Shown one piece after another: positions 16,078-25,597 of a DNA stretch of 62,274 nucleotides. Source of the DNA: Bacteroidales bacterium. GTDB lineage: Bacteria > Bacteroidota > Bacteroidia > Bacteroidales > UBA932. The DNA is taken from NCBI GenBank assembly GCA_017554305.1, contig JAFZIN010000031.1, forward strand, positions 1 to 62,274, read 5' to 3'. Every line of letters starts with the position of its first letter. The first letter of the stretch is position 1. The position numbers and the translations under genes are program-made. The notes beneath the pieces were generated by a model. The model was not told where the DNA came from, ran no database searches, and saw only the letters and a program-made list of their open reading frames with translations.

Positions 16078-19000
16078 AAGGTCGTTTGTCTAGATTTAAT
16101 ATTGTTCGCACTAAATTGTTATAGTCTAAAACTTTTGATTGAACCTGCCCTTCGTATATTATATGGCCAAACTCATGAAATAAGATATCAGTAAAACTCA
16201 ATGTTATACTAGTTTTAACATATCGTGAACCGTTTGCGGGGTCTATTGGTTCTATATAGAAAGCTTGAGTTATTTTGTATACTTCAACAGAAGAGGGAGG
16301 TGTTGGGTCTATGAGAATATAATTGTTTTTTAATCCGCATTCGGATCCTAGGATTGAGAAGCCCCCCCCATTTTCTTTTGAATCTGTTATTCTTAGATAA
16401 AATGTATCATTGTTTTCTGAAAATTGTCCTGTTTTGCCGACCATAAGATGTGTTATAGTTTGACTATCTATTATACTCAGTAAACCTGCCAGTACCTTTT
16501 TTTGTAGTCTGGACATATCCGCATTATCTCCATTAAAAACTAGCATCCCCCTTTCATTAAAACTAAAATTGGAGGATGTACCAAAAACTTCAGAGATAGA
16601 CTGTAGGATTTTGTCTTGGTCAACACTAGCAACATTCAAGCTATCTCCTTGTGAATCTATTATATTTACTGGATTTCCAGCACAATAGCTATAAAGTGTC
16701 AGCGACAGATATTTCTCTGCCTTTGGATCAATGGCCATCCACCTAGCTGTTACAGGGTCATACTGCCTGAATCCGTAGTCCAGGTAATCTGTTCCGGCTA
16801 CTGTCTGAATCTCTTTTCCGTTGTATAGGTCTCGTTTTATGGATGTTGCAGAGATTATGCCCGGATAGAGAGTTGCTAAGGTGCCGGAGAGGGTAGGGTA
16901 GCTTTCTCCCTGGTTTGTCTGCAACCCGAACGGATAGTAGCTGTTTCTTTCTAAGACATGTCCCTGGCTGTCCGTCACCGCTCTTACGCTTCCTAAATGA
17001 TCATTTACCAGGAATAGCGTTGTGTATGACGTTACAGTGCTTCCACCGTTCTGCTGTCTTACCTCCATTATCCTTCCGCTCTCAGCATCAGCGTTTTCTA
17101 GAAATTCTTTGACTGTGTTCTCCGTCTGGATGGTTAGCGTGAACGGTCCTACGTATGCTCTTCCGTTCCCGTTCCTGTCTATGACCTTGTACTTTGTTCC
17201 GTCTGCCAGATATGTGTAGTTTGAAAGGAGTGTGTCGTTTCTGGAAACGGTCTTGACCTGGTTGTTGATGTCGTATGTCATAACAACGTTTCTTAAAGCA
17301 TCCTTTGTCATGTTCCCGTTTCCGTCATAAAGGTACTCTCCTGTCCCATTCAGGTGCCTTATCCTGTTTCCCGTGTAGGAGTAAGTGAAGTCATCTTTAG
17401 GGTTGGATGCGTTCTCACTGAACCTTCTGAGCGTAAGTATGTTTCCGTTACGGTCATAGGAGAGGTTTTTCTCTGTGAACGTGTCAGAAGATGTGGTACT
17501 TGTTCCAATGTATCTTACCCCCTGTGTGAGCCGTCCCTGGCCGTCATAGGAGAAGGCATAAGAGCTTCTGCTCTCCGTGCTTCCCGGATTAGTCCAGTCA
17601 TTTGCGTCTTTCCACTGACTTGCCTCCCACTCCGTTATGAGTCCGTCATACGATTTTGCAGTAGATGCTTTTACTGCATCATGATAACGTAGCGTCTGAG
17701 AGTAGAGGTTATAAGAATAAGCCGGTTCACTTCCTTTCTTTATTCTGTCACTCTGCGAGTTCATCCACCCCTGTATGTTGTAAGTGAGGCTGTTCTCCAG
17801 CACGGGCGTTGCCGTTGACGGATTGAGTGAAGCGGAACCCTGTGTTGCTGTCTTTCCTCTTTTTGTATTAACCAACCTTCCGAGGTTGTCATAGCTGTAA
17901 TTTACTGCGGCATAGGTGTCAGAACTGTTGTTCAGATCTGCCGTAGCTGTGAGTTTTCTTGCCCGTGAGTCGTAAGTAAATGTCTGAGTGAGCGTGTTCT
18001 CGCTCTCCTGGAGTGTTGAGCTGCTTCCCACAGAGAGTGTCTGCACGCTCCTTAAGCTGTTTCCTACAAAATCATAAGAAGCGGAACTTCTCAGAAGTTC
18101 TCCGTCCGGCATCTTTGTTACCGTCTGAATAGTCCTTCCTTTCCTGTCATAGAAGTAACTCTCTTCCCTGTATCTTCTCAGATTCGGCGTCATGCTGCTT
18201 GATGAGAGGTCCAAGACTTTTGAGTATGTTAAAAGTCCTTTTACCCTGCCGTCCACGTCGTTACTTGTAACTGTGCCCGTCACTGGTGAGAATGCCAGCG
18301 CTGCCGGTGCCGTCTTCCCATACTCGGAATAAGAGAGGAGGGTGTTTTGCTGGTCGTTATAGAGTTGCGGGTAAGGTGTTTGGAACGCTGTCTCTACCTC
18401 CGTCCTTGTCTTCTGATTGGATAGGTATGTAGCCGTTACTCTGGAAAGAGAGTCATAACGTGTTAAAATCCAGCGGTTCTCTTCTCTTAAGATTGAGTCC
18501 TGCGTAGCCACACTCCTTCCTGCCGGGTCATACACAATGAATTCCCATCCTTTCCCCGGCAGTTTTTTCTCAGAGACTCTTCCCATTCCGTCATAGTTGT
18601 AAAGGAATGCAAAGAGTATGGCTGTGGAGTCCGAGTTGGCTATGGTATAAGGGTTTGCAGCGGAGCTGTTTGCCGCCAAGGTTTTTACTCTTGCCGTTCC
18701 TTCCGGCTGAATGACCCACCTGAGCTGCCTTCTTCCGTCATAGACGTAGTAAGTCTCACTGATGCTGTTTCCCGCTCCGCTTTGAGCCATGTAAAGTGTT
18801 CCCTCCGAGTCTTTGAACTCCGTAGACACCCTCCCGTCCGGAGAGGTAATGGTGTTCTTTAAAAGTTTTCCTGCTGAAAGATAGCCTTTTACCGTCAGTC
18901 CTCCGTTTTCATTGCAGGACATGTCTAAAACTTCGTTGCTTGCGTTGGCGTCATAACTGAAAGCGGAATAGTGGTTTACCCCCGTGCTTACAGCTCTGAA

Positions 19001-20650
19001 CGCCGCTCCCGGAGTATATTGCTTCTTTACCCTGTTGAGTGGAGATGATTCATACTCTTTCTCCGTAAAAGCAAAGGCGGCATCACTGCTTCCGTATAGG
19101 GAGTTGTAAAAGGCCTGTTGTGAGGCCAGTGGCGTCTCTTCCGGCCTTGGTGAAGCAAAGGATGAGACCAAAGGCAGATAGCTTTTTGCATCCTCTCTTC
19201 TCATCACGTCATACCAAAGCGGTGTTACTATGTTCTTCCCGTTAGGTGCTGCTGCCACACTTACCGTCTGAGCGGGATATCCCAAGCCGTCATAGTAAGT
19301 TATGTCCAGAATAGAGGAATTTCCGTTTTCTGCTGTGAAAGACTGCTTTAGTATCCAGTTTTCTCCCAGCACCGCCACCCCTTCGTTTACCGTGAGGCTC
19401 CCCTTCATCAGCTTTTGTAGTCCTTTATAAAAGGCTGAAACGGCATATTTTCCGGAAGCGTCCGGTATGTTGAAGTGCAGGGTATCTCCGTTTCCCACTC
19501 TGGTGTTCCCGTACGGAACGCCGTCTTTTAGGAGCGTATAACAAACCCTGCACTGTGAGCCTTCTAGAATGATAAACCCGGGAGTTGCGTTTCCCTCCGG
19601 GAACGTTACGTTGAAGGTAGTGAGCGCTCCCCCTCCTGGCTGTGAGAAGATTATCTCTGCTGCGTTCTGATTCTTAAAGTAGGTGTTATTGTTTATTGTA
19701 TTGTAAGATATGTTCGGTCCGCACTCAGCGGTGATGGTTACATAGGAGTCATTCGGAAAAGCTCTTTGATAGGAGAGGTTTATTGTGCTGTCCCATGTTG
19801 TGGCCTTCCCGCTGTTATAGAAGTTTATTATGCGGTTCAGGACGCTGTCCTGTGCGGGAGTTACTGCATAGGTGAAAGATATTTTCCCTCCGTCTTTGCT
19901 GAAGGTGTAGGGGTTAGGGGAGAGAGAGCAGTTTCTGTTTTCAGAGTAGAATGGATGCCACTGTACCGTTCTTGTTCCGTTCATCAGCACTTCCGTAGGG
20001 TAATAAGCCATGCAGTAGTATGCTCCTGGGAGTGTGATTGGGAATTTCAGCTGACGGTTTCCCTCGCTCTTCCCGTTTACATCTGCAACTGTAATAGTGT
20101 AGCCCAGCGAGTCTTTCAGGAGCCTGTAAGAGGCGAATCCGTCCGAACTACTGAGAATCAGAGCGTTCTTTCCTCCGTGCAGAAGATAGAGTGCTGAGAC
20201 GTTCGGCAGCAGTGTATATACGTTAGGCGTATGAATGTCCTGGTAAATGACAGCAGATGCGTTACTTGCTGTGATGGTGACCTCCCTCATCTCCGAACCG
20301 TCATTTGCTGCAAAAGTCAGGTTGAGGTCCGCCTCGTATATCCCTTCTTGGTTAGTAAGGAAAACCTCTGTGATCCAGTCCTCTGCACCGTTATAAGCTA
20401 TCTGATTTTCAATAGAGGAAATGAGTGTAGCGGCATTGAATCCTCCGTTGCTGAGAATATGTATAACCGCCGTCTCTCCGTTGGGGCTGAGATATATCTC
20501 CTGATTGGGATCAATATAGTCTATGCTTATAGTTATCTCAAACTGAGAGGTTTGAGCGGCAAGTGGTGTGATGGGCTTAAGGAGCCAGAGAGCCATCAGC
20601 AAGAAGAAAGCTCTTTTAGCGAAAGTGTTATATGATTTAAACTTCCTCAT
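16046..20650 (-). CDS. RHS-core toxin protein with HEFGH metallopeptidase-like tip
   Basis: 1534 residues. A Sec signal peptide (ending near PLAAQ) is followed by a beta-rich region, a DUF6443-like segment from about residue 420 (ITYYDGLGYPAQTV, PLWYDVMRREDAKSYLPL), then many YD repeats (YDGMGR, YDPAGR, YDNLGR, YDRNGN). The RHS-associated core follows near residues 1230-1335 (NDHLGSVRAVTD, YGFRQYDPVTARW). After the core comes a tip of about 197 residues that is much more AT-rich at DNA level. It contains HEFGH at 1492-1496, the zinc metallopeptidase motif, with possible third ligands downstream (DEFHN). By analogy with RHS and TcC proteins the tip is the toxin, held inside the YD shell and released by self-cleavage. 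The target is unknown. The candidate immunity gene overlaps its end by 32 bases, and the YD partner gene ends 11 bases upstream. Confidence 0.9.
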   Translation of the reverse strand: MRKFKSYNTFAKRAFFLLMALWLLKPITPLAAQTSQFEITISIDYIDPNQEIYLSPNGETAVIHILSNGGFNAATLISSIENQIAYNGAEDWITEVFLTNQEGIYEADLNLTFAANDGSEMREVTITASNASAVIYQDIHTPNVYTLLPNVSALYLLHGGKNALILSSSDGFASYRLLKDSLGYTITVADVNGKSEGNRQLKFPITLPGAYYCMAYYPTEVLMNGTRTVQWHPFYSENRNCSLSPNPYTFSKDGGKISFTYAVTPAQDSVLNRIINFYNSGKATTWDSTINLSYQRAFPNDSYVTITAECGPNISYNTINNNTYFKNQNAAEIIFSQPGGGALTTFNVTFPEGNATPGFIILEGSQCRVCYTLLKDGVPYGNTRVGNGDTLHFNIPDASGKYAVSAFYKGLQKLMKGSLTVNEGVAVLGENWILKQSFTAENGNSSILDITYYDGLGYPAQTVSVAAAPNGKNIVTPLWYDVMRREDAKSYLPLVSSFASPRPEETPLASQQAFYNSLYGSSDAAFAFTEKEYESSPLNRVKKQYTPGAAFRAVSTGVNHYSAFSYDANASNEVLDMSCNENGGLTVKGYLSAGKLLKNTITSPDGRVSTEFKDSEGTLYMAQSGAGNSISETYYVYDGRRQLRWVIQPEGTARVKTLAANSSAANPYTIANSDSTAILFAFLYNYDGMGRVSEKKLPGKGWEFIVYDPAGRSVATQDSILREENRWILTRYDSLSRVTATYLSNQKTRTEVETAFQTPYPQLYNDQQNTLLSYSEYGKTAPAALAFSPVTGTVTSNDVDGRVKGLLTYSKVLDLSSSSMTPNLRRYREESYFYDRKGRTIQTVTKMPDGELLRSSASYDFVGNSLRSVQTLSVGSSSTLQESENTLTQTFTYDSRARKLTATADLNNSSDTYAAVNYSYDNLGRLVNTKRGKTATQGSASLNPSTATPVLENSLTYNIQGWMNSQSDRIKKGSEPAYSYNLYSQTLRYHDAVKASTAKSYDGLITEWEASQWKDANDWTNPGSTESRSSYAFSYDGQGRLTQGVRYIGTSTTSSDTFTEKNLSYDRNGNILTLRRFSENASNPKDDFTYSYTGNRIRHLNGTGEYLYDGNGNMTKDALRNVVMTYDINNQVKTVSRNDTLLSNYTYLADGTKYKVIDRNGNGRAYVGPFTLTIQTENTVKEFLENADAESGRIMEVRQQNGGSTVTSYTTLFLVNDHLGSVRAVTDSQGHVLERNSYYPFGLQTNQGESYPTLSGTLATLYPGIISATSIKRDLYNGKEIQTVAGTDYLDYGFRQYDPVTARWMAIDPKAEKYLSLTLYSYCAGNPVNIIDSQGDSLNVASVDQDKILQSISEVFGTSSNFSFNERGMLVFNGDNADMSRLQKKVLAGLLSIIDSQTITHLMVGKTGQFSENNDTFYLRITDSKENGGGFSILGSECGLKNNYILIDPTPPSSVEVYKITQAFYIEPIDPANGSRYVKTSITLSFTDILFHEFGHIIYEGQVQSKVLDYNNLVRTILNLDKRPYDEFHNPLTK

Positions 20651-20661
20651 TATAAGACCTC

Positions 20662-23600
20662 CTATCTTGTAACTGTTTGATAATAATATCTCTCCAGCGG
20701 GTTTAAGTCTTCATCTAAGATATAGTTCAGCCTCTGAGCCTCATCGTATGTATAGTGTGTTGCTCTTCCCGTAGGGTCTGTAACCTGGGAGGGCAGTCCG
20801 TAAGCATACCATTTATACCACGATACCTCACATTGAGGGAGAGCGTTTTTTATAGAAGCCACTCTTGCTTCCATGTTTTCCTCTGTAGTAGAGCTAAAAC
20901 AGGAGCTTCCCAAGATGTTTGAAACCTGGTCATTAGTGGCATTGTCAATCCGGAGAGCAACACCCAAATTGTTGGAATACCAGATGAAAGCCGTGGATAT
21001 TCCGTTGGCATCTGTCTTCTGAATGATATTACCTCGATTGTCATACGAGTATGTAGCATATACTTTCCAACTGCCGTCATTTACGTTGCGTTTGAGCCAT
21101 TGTGTAGGGAGGTAGAGTGTGCGGTTCTCTGTCCCGTTTACGGCACTGAATATAAGCGAGTCCGAGCTTATTATCTTCTCCTGCTGAGAGTCATGTTGTC
21201 TTACCTTCACTGTCACTCTTACCGGACTGCTTATACGGTTTGCCGCAATCATTGCCTGCTGCACGGCCGTTCTGGAAGCCGCAGGTATCTCCGTGATGAA
21301 GAGGTATGAGGTAGTTATGATGTCTCCGTTAGAGAGGGTTTTGGTCTCCTGGATTTTCTGTCCGTTGCTATTATAAGTGAACGAGGTTGATGATGTTGGT
21401 TCTCCTGAATTGAAGAAATCTTTTTCCGTGGTCAGAGCAGGCCGGAAGTCGGCCGTCTGCCTTTGAATCCGAGCAATAGCCTCTCCCACATAGATGCTTT
21501 CATAGAAAGCCGGCTTTTCTACATCTACTGCAAAACTTGTCTGTGTGTAGTGAAGTAGGTTCCCTTCTGCGGAGTAAACCTCTGATTTCTTTTCTCTTCC
21601 GCGTCTATGTTGCTTACTGGAAGTAGGGCAGAGTATACGGTGAACTTCCGTTGCACCGCTCCCTGTTCCGTTTGCTCCTAGAATCTGCATATAGTCTGTC
21701 AGATTTATGTCTACGTCTACATAATTATGCAAAGTAGGGATAAAGTTATTTGTTATACTATCCGGGTAATCGTCCCAATTGGTAAAGAAATGAACCACTT
21801 TGGATTTATCCGGCAGTATCTCTTCTACCCTGCTGTATTCTACCGGCGTAGCCTCATAGTTGGAGATGCCGGAAGAAGAGGCTATGTTGACGTAATTGAT
21901 GCCGTTAGGAAGAACTCCAGTGTAGTTCAGTACGTAACGCGGGTATACCAGAAGCGATCCGCTGGTAGTGCTACTTCCGGCAAGGGTATAGCGGTAGGAT
22001 GTAGTATCTGTAGGTATGCCGTTTTCATCTATGTTGATTATCTGCGATATACGGCTTCCCGGTCCGGTTGGGAGATTATCTGTAGAAGTGGAATCCATAG
22101 TGGGTAAGAAGGAGTAAGATGATGTCTTGCGTAGGTTCCTTCTTACGTTGTTGCCCTCGTAAACGAGTTCTGTGCTTCCTCCTGTAGGATACGTGATTTT
22201 TTTCATGAGACCGATTGCAGAGCAGCTGCTGTTGGCGTTTTTGTTGGGACTTACCGTCTCGTCAAAGCTGTTGGCATTCTGTGTGCCGAGTTGGTTAAGC
22301 GTTATGGTGTTATGATTCATTTCACCGGCATTATTCTTATTCAGGTATCCCCAGTGGTCTGTGGCCGTAGTACCGAAAGCCGGGAAGATGCTATCTGCAA
22401 GTCCTTCATACTCAAAACTATATCTGCCTACCTCTTTTATATCTACTTCTGAGATGAAAGGGTATGGGTTTCCAACGGAGTTATATGTGTAGTTAACGAC
22501 CATTGAATCTGTTGGAGTTGTAATGCAGTCTAAAAGTAGATATGAAAGAGAAGCATTAATATTACTTATTGTATTGCCGTTTATGTAAGACCCTTGTTTT
22601 CCGTCAGGTTTGGAGAGGTATCTGAACTCTATAGATTCTCCGTTGGAGAAGTCAATTCTGCGGAGATAACTGGATGTGTTATGAGTCTCGTCATATTGGA
22701 GCATGCTTGCGGGATTATTTTGACCTTCCGACTCCATATAAAGCCAAAGGTTTGTGCTGTAACTTACTATGTCTGAATAACCATCGTGAGTATTATATCT
22801 GAAAGAAGCAGAGGCGCCGTCCGGACTCTCTATAGTGTTGAGCAGGAAGGCGGTAGCACGGTAGGGCGAGTGAGGATCCGGGATGTTTTTATCAAATCCT
22901 TTGGGTACGCTTTGTTCAATAAAGTTGAACTTTCTTTCCGTTCCCTGGCTTTGAGTATCCTCTCCTCCAAAGATATATCTGTAGCCGTCAGAGGTGGTTA
23001 TGATAAACTGAGAAGAGACATTTCCGCTGCCGTCACCGAACGGTGTATTAATCTTTTCTATTTTGTAATAGCCGTCAAAGGAGGATGTGTGAAAGACTGT
23101 AAATGAGCCGTCTGTGTTTCTGTAGAAAGAGCCGCTGTGTCCGGGAAAAGAAAAATGATAAATATCCGGAGTAGTTTCATAAAGTGTTTTGGTGTTGTTT
23201 TGATCTTCTACGTCATAGGCAGTCTTGAGAACGTTTCCCGGAGTAGGTTTGTTGACTACCTCATATGAAGGATCAGGTAAATTACTTACTAGTGGGAGAT
23301 AGTCAAATCCGAGTACATCTCTTGTAGTCCAGGTATTACTATTAATGATTGGATAATTGAAAGAGCCCTGTAGTTCATCTGGAATTCCACGAACTTCACG
23401 TGTTATGCTGCCTCCGCAGTTAAGTGTCCATCCCAGGCCCAGAATACCCGTCTGACTGTTTGGTTTAAGACCGTTATAGCTGTAATCCAGAGAGATAGGA
23501 AGGGTAAAACGGCTGTTGCGGTAGGTATATAATGGGATAGAAACGGATACCTTACCTGTATAGAGTTGCGGGGTCAGCTTGCCGTAACGGGTCATCTCAC

Positions 23601-23718
23601 TTGCCTGAACGGAAGGCTTATCCGGCTCGTTTACGAGGGTGAGCTGGGCGTAAGATGTTAAAGGATAGAATCCTAAGAGAGATAGGATTATAGTAAGGGT
23701 CTTAAAAAATGTTTTCAT
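20662..23718 (-). CDS. Secreted YD-repeat protein, SpvB/TcB-like shell partner
   Basis: 1018 residues. It has a Sec signal peptide (MKTFFKTLTIILSLLGF, cleavage near SYAQ). The N-terminal part has the pattern of SpvB/TcB and related proteins: a beta-sandwich start ending in GILGLGWTLNCGGSITREV. The C-terminal third carries YD-type repeats (YSYDNRGNIIQKTD, YTYDEAQRL). There is no RHS core and no toxin tip; the chain stops directly after a YD repeat. It is followed by the RHS-core gene, and the same two-gene order occurs at 55868-62274. The simplest reading is that the two chains together build one YD shell, as TcB and TcC do. A plausible promoter lies 19 bases upstream. Confidence 0.85.
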   Translation of the reverse strand: MKTFFKTLTIILSLLGFYPLTSYAQLTLVNEPDKPSVQASEMTRYGKLTPQLYTGKVSVSIPLYTYRNSRFTLPISLDYSYNGLKPNSQTGILGLGWTLNCGGSITREVRGIPDELQGSFNYPIINSNTWTTRDVLGFDYLPLVSNLPDPSYEVVNKPTPGNVLKTAYDVEDQNNTKTLYETTPDIYHFSFPGHSGSFYRNTDGSFTVFHTSSFDGYYKIEKINTPFGDGSGNVSSQFIITTSDGYRYIFGGEDTQSQGTERKFNFIEQSVPKGFDKNIPDPHSPYRATAFLLNTIESPDGASASFRYNTHDGYSDIVSYSTNLWLYMESEGQNNPASMLQYDETHNTSSYLRRIDFSNGESIEFRYLSKPDGKQGSYINGNTISNINASLSYLLLDCITTPTDSMVVNYTYNSVGNPYPFISEVDIKEVGRYSFEYEGLADSIFPAFGTTATDHWGYLNKNNAGEMNHNTITLNQLGTQNANSFDETVSPNKNANSSCSAIGLMKKITYPTGGSTELVYEGNNVRRNLRKTSSYSFLPTMDSTSTDNLPTGPGSRISQIINIDENGIPTDTTSYRYTLAGSSTTSGSLLVYPRYVLNYTGVLPNGINYVNIASSSGISNYEATPVEYSRVEEILPDKSKVVHFFTNWDDYPDSITNNFIPTLHNYVDVDINLTDYMQILGANGTGSGATEVHRILCPTSSKQHRRGREKKSEVYSAEGNLLHYTQTSFAVDVEKPAFYESIYVGEAIARIQRQTADFRPALTTEKDFFNSGEPTSSTSFTYNSNGQKIQETKTLSNGDIITTSYLFITEIPAASRTAVQQAMIAANRISSPVRVTVKVRQHDSQQEKIISSDSLIFSAVNGTENRTLYLPTQWLKRNVNDGSWKVYATYSYDNRGNIIQKTDANGISTAFIWYSNNLGVALRIDNATNDQVSNILGSSCFSSTTEENMEARVASIKNALPQCEVSWYKWYAYGLPSQVTDPTGRATHYTYDEAQRLNYILDEDLNPLERYYYQTVTR

Positions 23719-23736
23719 ACAAGAATTGCTTTTTAC

Positions 23737-23744
23737 AAAGATAA
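23737..23744 (-). promoter_or_regulatory. -7 box (TATCTTTG) of the first YD/RHS locus
   Basis: A perfect TAnnTTTG on the minus strand, 18 bases before the ATG at 23718, in an AT-rich 141-base region between the divergent YD gene and ftcD. No clear -33 TTTG was found. I found no equally good box for the plus-strand histidine operon in this gap. Confidence 0.5.
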
Positions 23745-23859
23745 TAAAATATAGGATTAAGGGAGATTTTGATTTATCGGGAGAATTTTGTTAATTTTAA
23801 AACTTTGAAATTGAATTGGTAAAAATTGATAAAAGTTAGAATATAATTGTAGATTTTAT

Positions 23860-25593
23860 ATGAAAAGAATAATAGAATGTGTGCCCAACTTTAGTGAGGG
23901 GCGTAATAGAGAGGTTATTGATAAAATAGTGGAGGCTATTGCTTCCGTAAAGGTTGATGTGGAGGGAGTTACAGAGAGCGTTAAGGTGCTTGACGTAGAC
24001 CCGGGAGAGGCAACAAACCGTACAGTGGTAACGTTTGTGGGAAGTGTTGAGGCGGTGCTGGAGGCTGCTTTCCAGGGAGTTAAGAAGGCGGGAGAACTTA
24101 TAGACATGCGCTGTCATAAAGGTGCTCACCCAAGAAGCGGAGCTACTGATGTGCTGCCGTTGATTCCTATTTCCGGTATAACCCTTAGTGAGTGTGCAGA
24201 ACTGGCCAGAGGGCTGGCTAAGAGGATTTTTGAGGAACTTCAGATTCCTTGTTACTGCTATGAGGCTGCTGCATTCAAGCCGGAGAGAAAGAACCTGGCA
24301 GTGTGCAGAAGCGGTGAGTATGAGGCACTTGTGGAGAAAGTATGTGACCCTGAAAGAAAGCCGGACTTTGGCCCGGGCAAGTATACAGACGTGGTTGCAA
24401 AGAGCGGAGCCATTAACGTGGGAGCCCGTAACTTCCTGGTAGCCGTAAACTTTAATTTAAATACTACCTCAACCAGAAGAGCTATGGCCGTTGCGTTTGA
24501 CGTTAGAGAGAAGGGACGTAAGATGAGAGAGGGCGGTTCTTTAACCGGCAAAGTGCTTAAAGATGAGAACGGTAACGATTTATGGCAGCCTGGAACCCTT
24601 AAGGGCTGCAAGGCAATAGGCTGGTATATAGATGAGTATGGTATTGCTCAGGTATCTATGAACATAACGGATATTGAGGCAACATCACTGCATGAGGCAT
24701 ACGAAGAGGTATGCCGTGCAGCATCTTTGAGGGGGCTGAAAGTTACGGGAACAGAGATAGTTGGACTGGTTCCTAAGAGAGTTCTTATGGATGCCGGAAG
24801 GTTCTATCTTGCACGTCAACAGCGTTCTTTGGGAATAAGTGAAGATGAGATAATGAAGATTGCGGTTAAATCTATGAGTCTGGATGACTTAAAGCCGTTT
24901 GTAGTAAGAGAGAAGGTGATTGAGTACCTTATGGAGGATCCTAAGGAGATGGCAGTTAAAGAGCGTCTTATAAGGATGACCTGCAAGGACTTTGCCGTGG
25001 AGACTGCATCTGAGTCTCCTGCTCCTGGAGGCGGTTCAATCTCTGCATATATGGGCGCGTTGGGGGCAGCATTGGGAACAATGGTTGCCAACCTCTCTTC
25101 TCACAAGAGAGGATGGGATGAGCGCTGGAAAGAGTTCTCAGACTGGGCAGAGAAGGGGCAGGCTCTTATGAATGAGCTGCTTGCACTGGTAGATGAAGAT
25201 ACCGCAGCGTTTAATAAGATTATGGATGTATTTTCAATGCCTAAGGGAACTGATGAGGAGAAGGCAGCAAGAGCTGCCGCTATGGAGGCTGCAACTCTCT
25301 ATGCTACAGAGGTTCCGCTCAGAACATTAAAGACCTCCTTTAAGGTCTTTGAGGTGGCAAATGCTATGGCATCTATGGGAAATCCTAACTCCGTATCAGA
25401 TGCCGGAGTTGCTGCAATTGCGGCAAGAGGAGCCGTATTCGGAGCCCGTCTGAACGTACATATCAATGCAGAGGGGCTTAAAGACAGAGCTAAGGCTGAG
25501 CAGCTTATGAAGGAGGCGGATGAGGTTATGGCCTGCGCCGTTGTGGAGGAGAAGAAGGTACTGGAGATTGTAGAAAACAAAATAAAAGGTTGA
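23860..25593 (+). CDS. ftcD: Glutamate formimidoyltransferase / formimino-THF cyclodeaminase (bifunctional)
   Basis: 577 residues with two enzymes fused. The transferase half (about 1-330) opens with CVPNFSEGRN and contains the HKGAHPRSGATDV signature. The cyclodeaminase half (about 365-577) has SPAPGGGSISAYMGALGAAL and the helical core ending near the C-terminus. The protein moves the formimino group of formiminoglutamate to tetrahydrofolate, releasing glutamate, then closes it to methenyl-THF and ammonia. This is the last step of histidine breakdown, and here it is the first gene of the operon. hutU starts four bases after its stop. The cytoplasmic enzyme has the length expected for the fused form. 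Confidence 0.95.
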   Translation: MKRIIECVPNFSEGRNREVIDKIVEAIASVKVDVEGVTESVKVLDVDPGEATNRTVVTFVGSVEAVLEAAFQGVKKAGELIDMRCHKGAHPRSGATDVLPLIPISGITLSECAELARGLAKRIFEELQIPCYCYEAAAFKPERKNLAVCRSGEYEALVEKVCDPERKPDFGPGKYTDVVAKSGAINVGARNFLVAVNFNLNTTSTRRAMAVAFDVREKGRKMREGGSLTGKVLKDENGNDLWQPGTLKGCKAIGWYIDEYGIAQVSMNITDIEATSLHEAYEEVCRAASLRGLKVTGTEIVGLVPKRVLMDAGRFYLARQQRSLGISEDEIMKIAVKSMSLDDLKPFVVREKVIEYLMEDPKEMAVKERLIRMTCKDFAVETASESPAPGGGSISAYMGALGAALGTMVANLSSHKRGWDERWKEFSDWAEKGQALMNELLALVDEDTAAFNKIMDVFSMPKGTDEEKAARAAAMEAATLYATEVPLRTLKTSFKVFEVANAMASMGNPNSVSDAGVAAIAARGAVFGARLNVHINAEGLKDRAKAEQLMKEADEVMACAVVEEKKVLEIVENKIKG

Positions 25594-25597
25594 TTCT

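Noticed and set aside
16046-23718. Insertion sequence or phage origin of the RHS loci
   Set aside because: No transposase, integrase, terminal inverted repeats or phage structural genes are visible around either locus.
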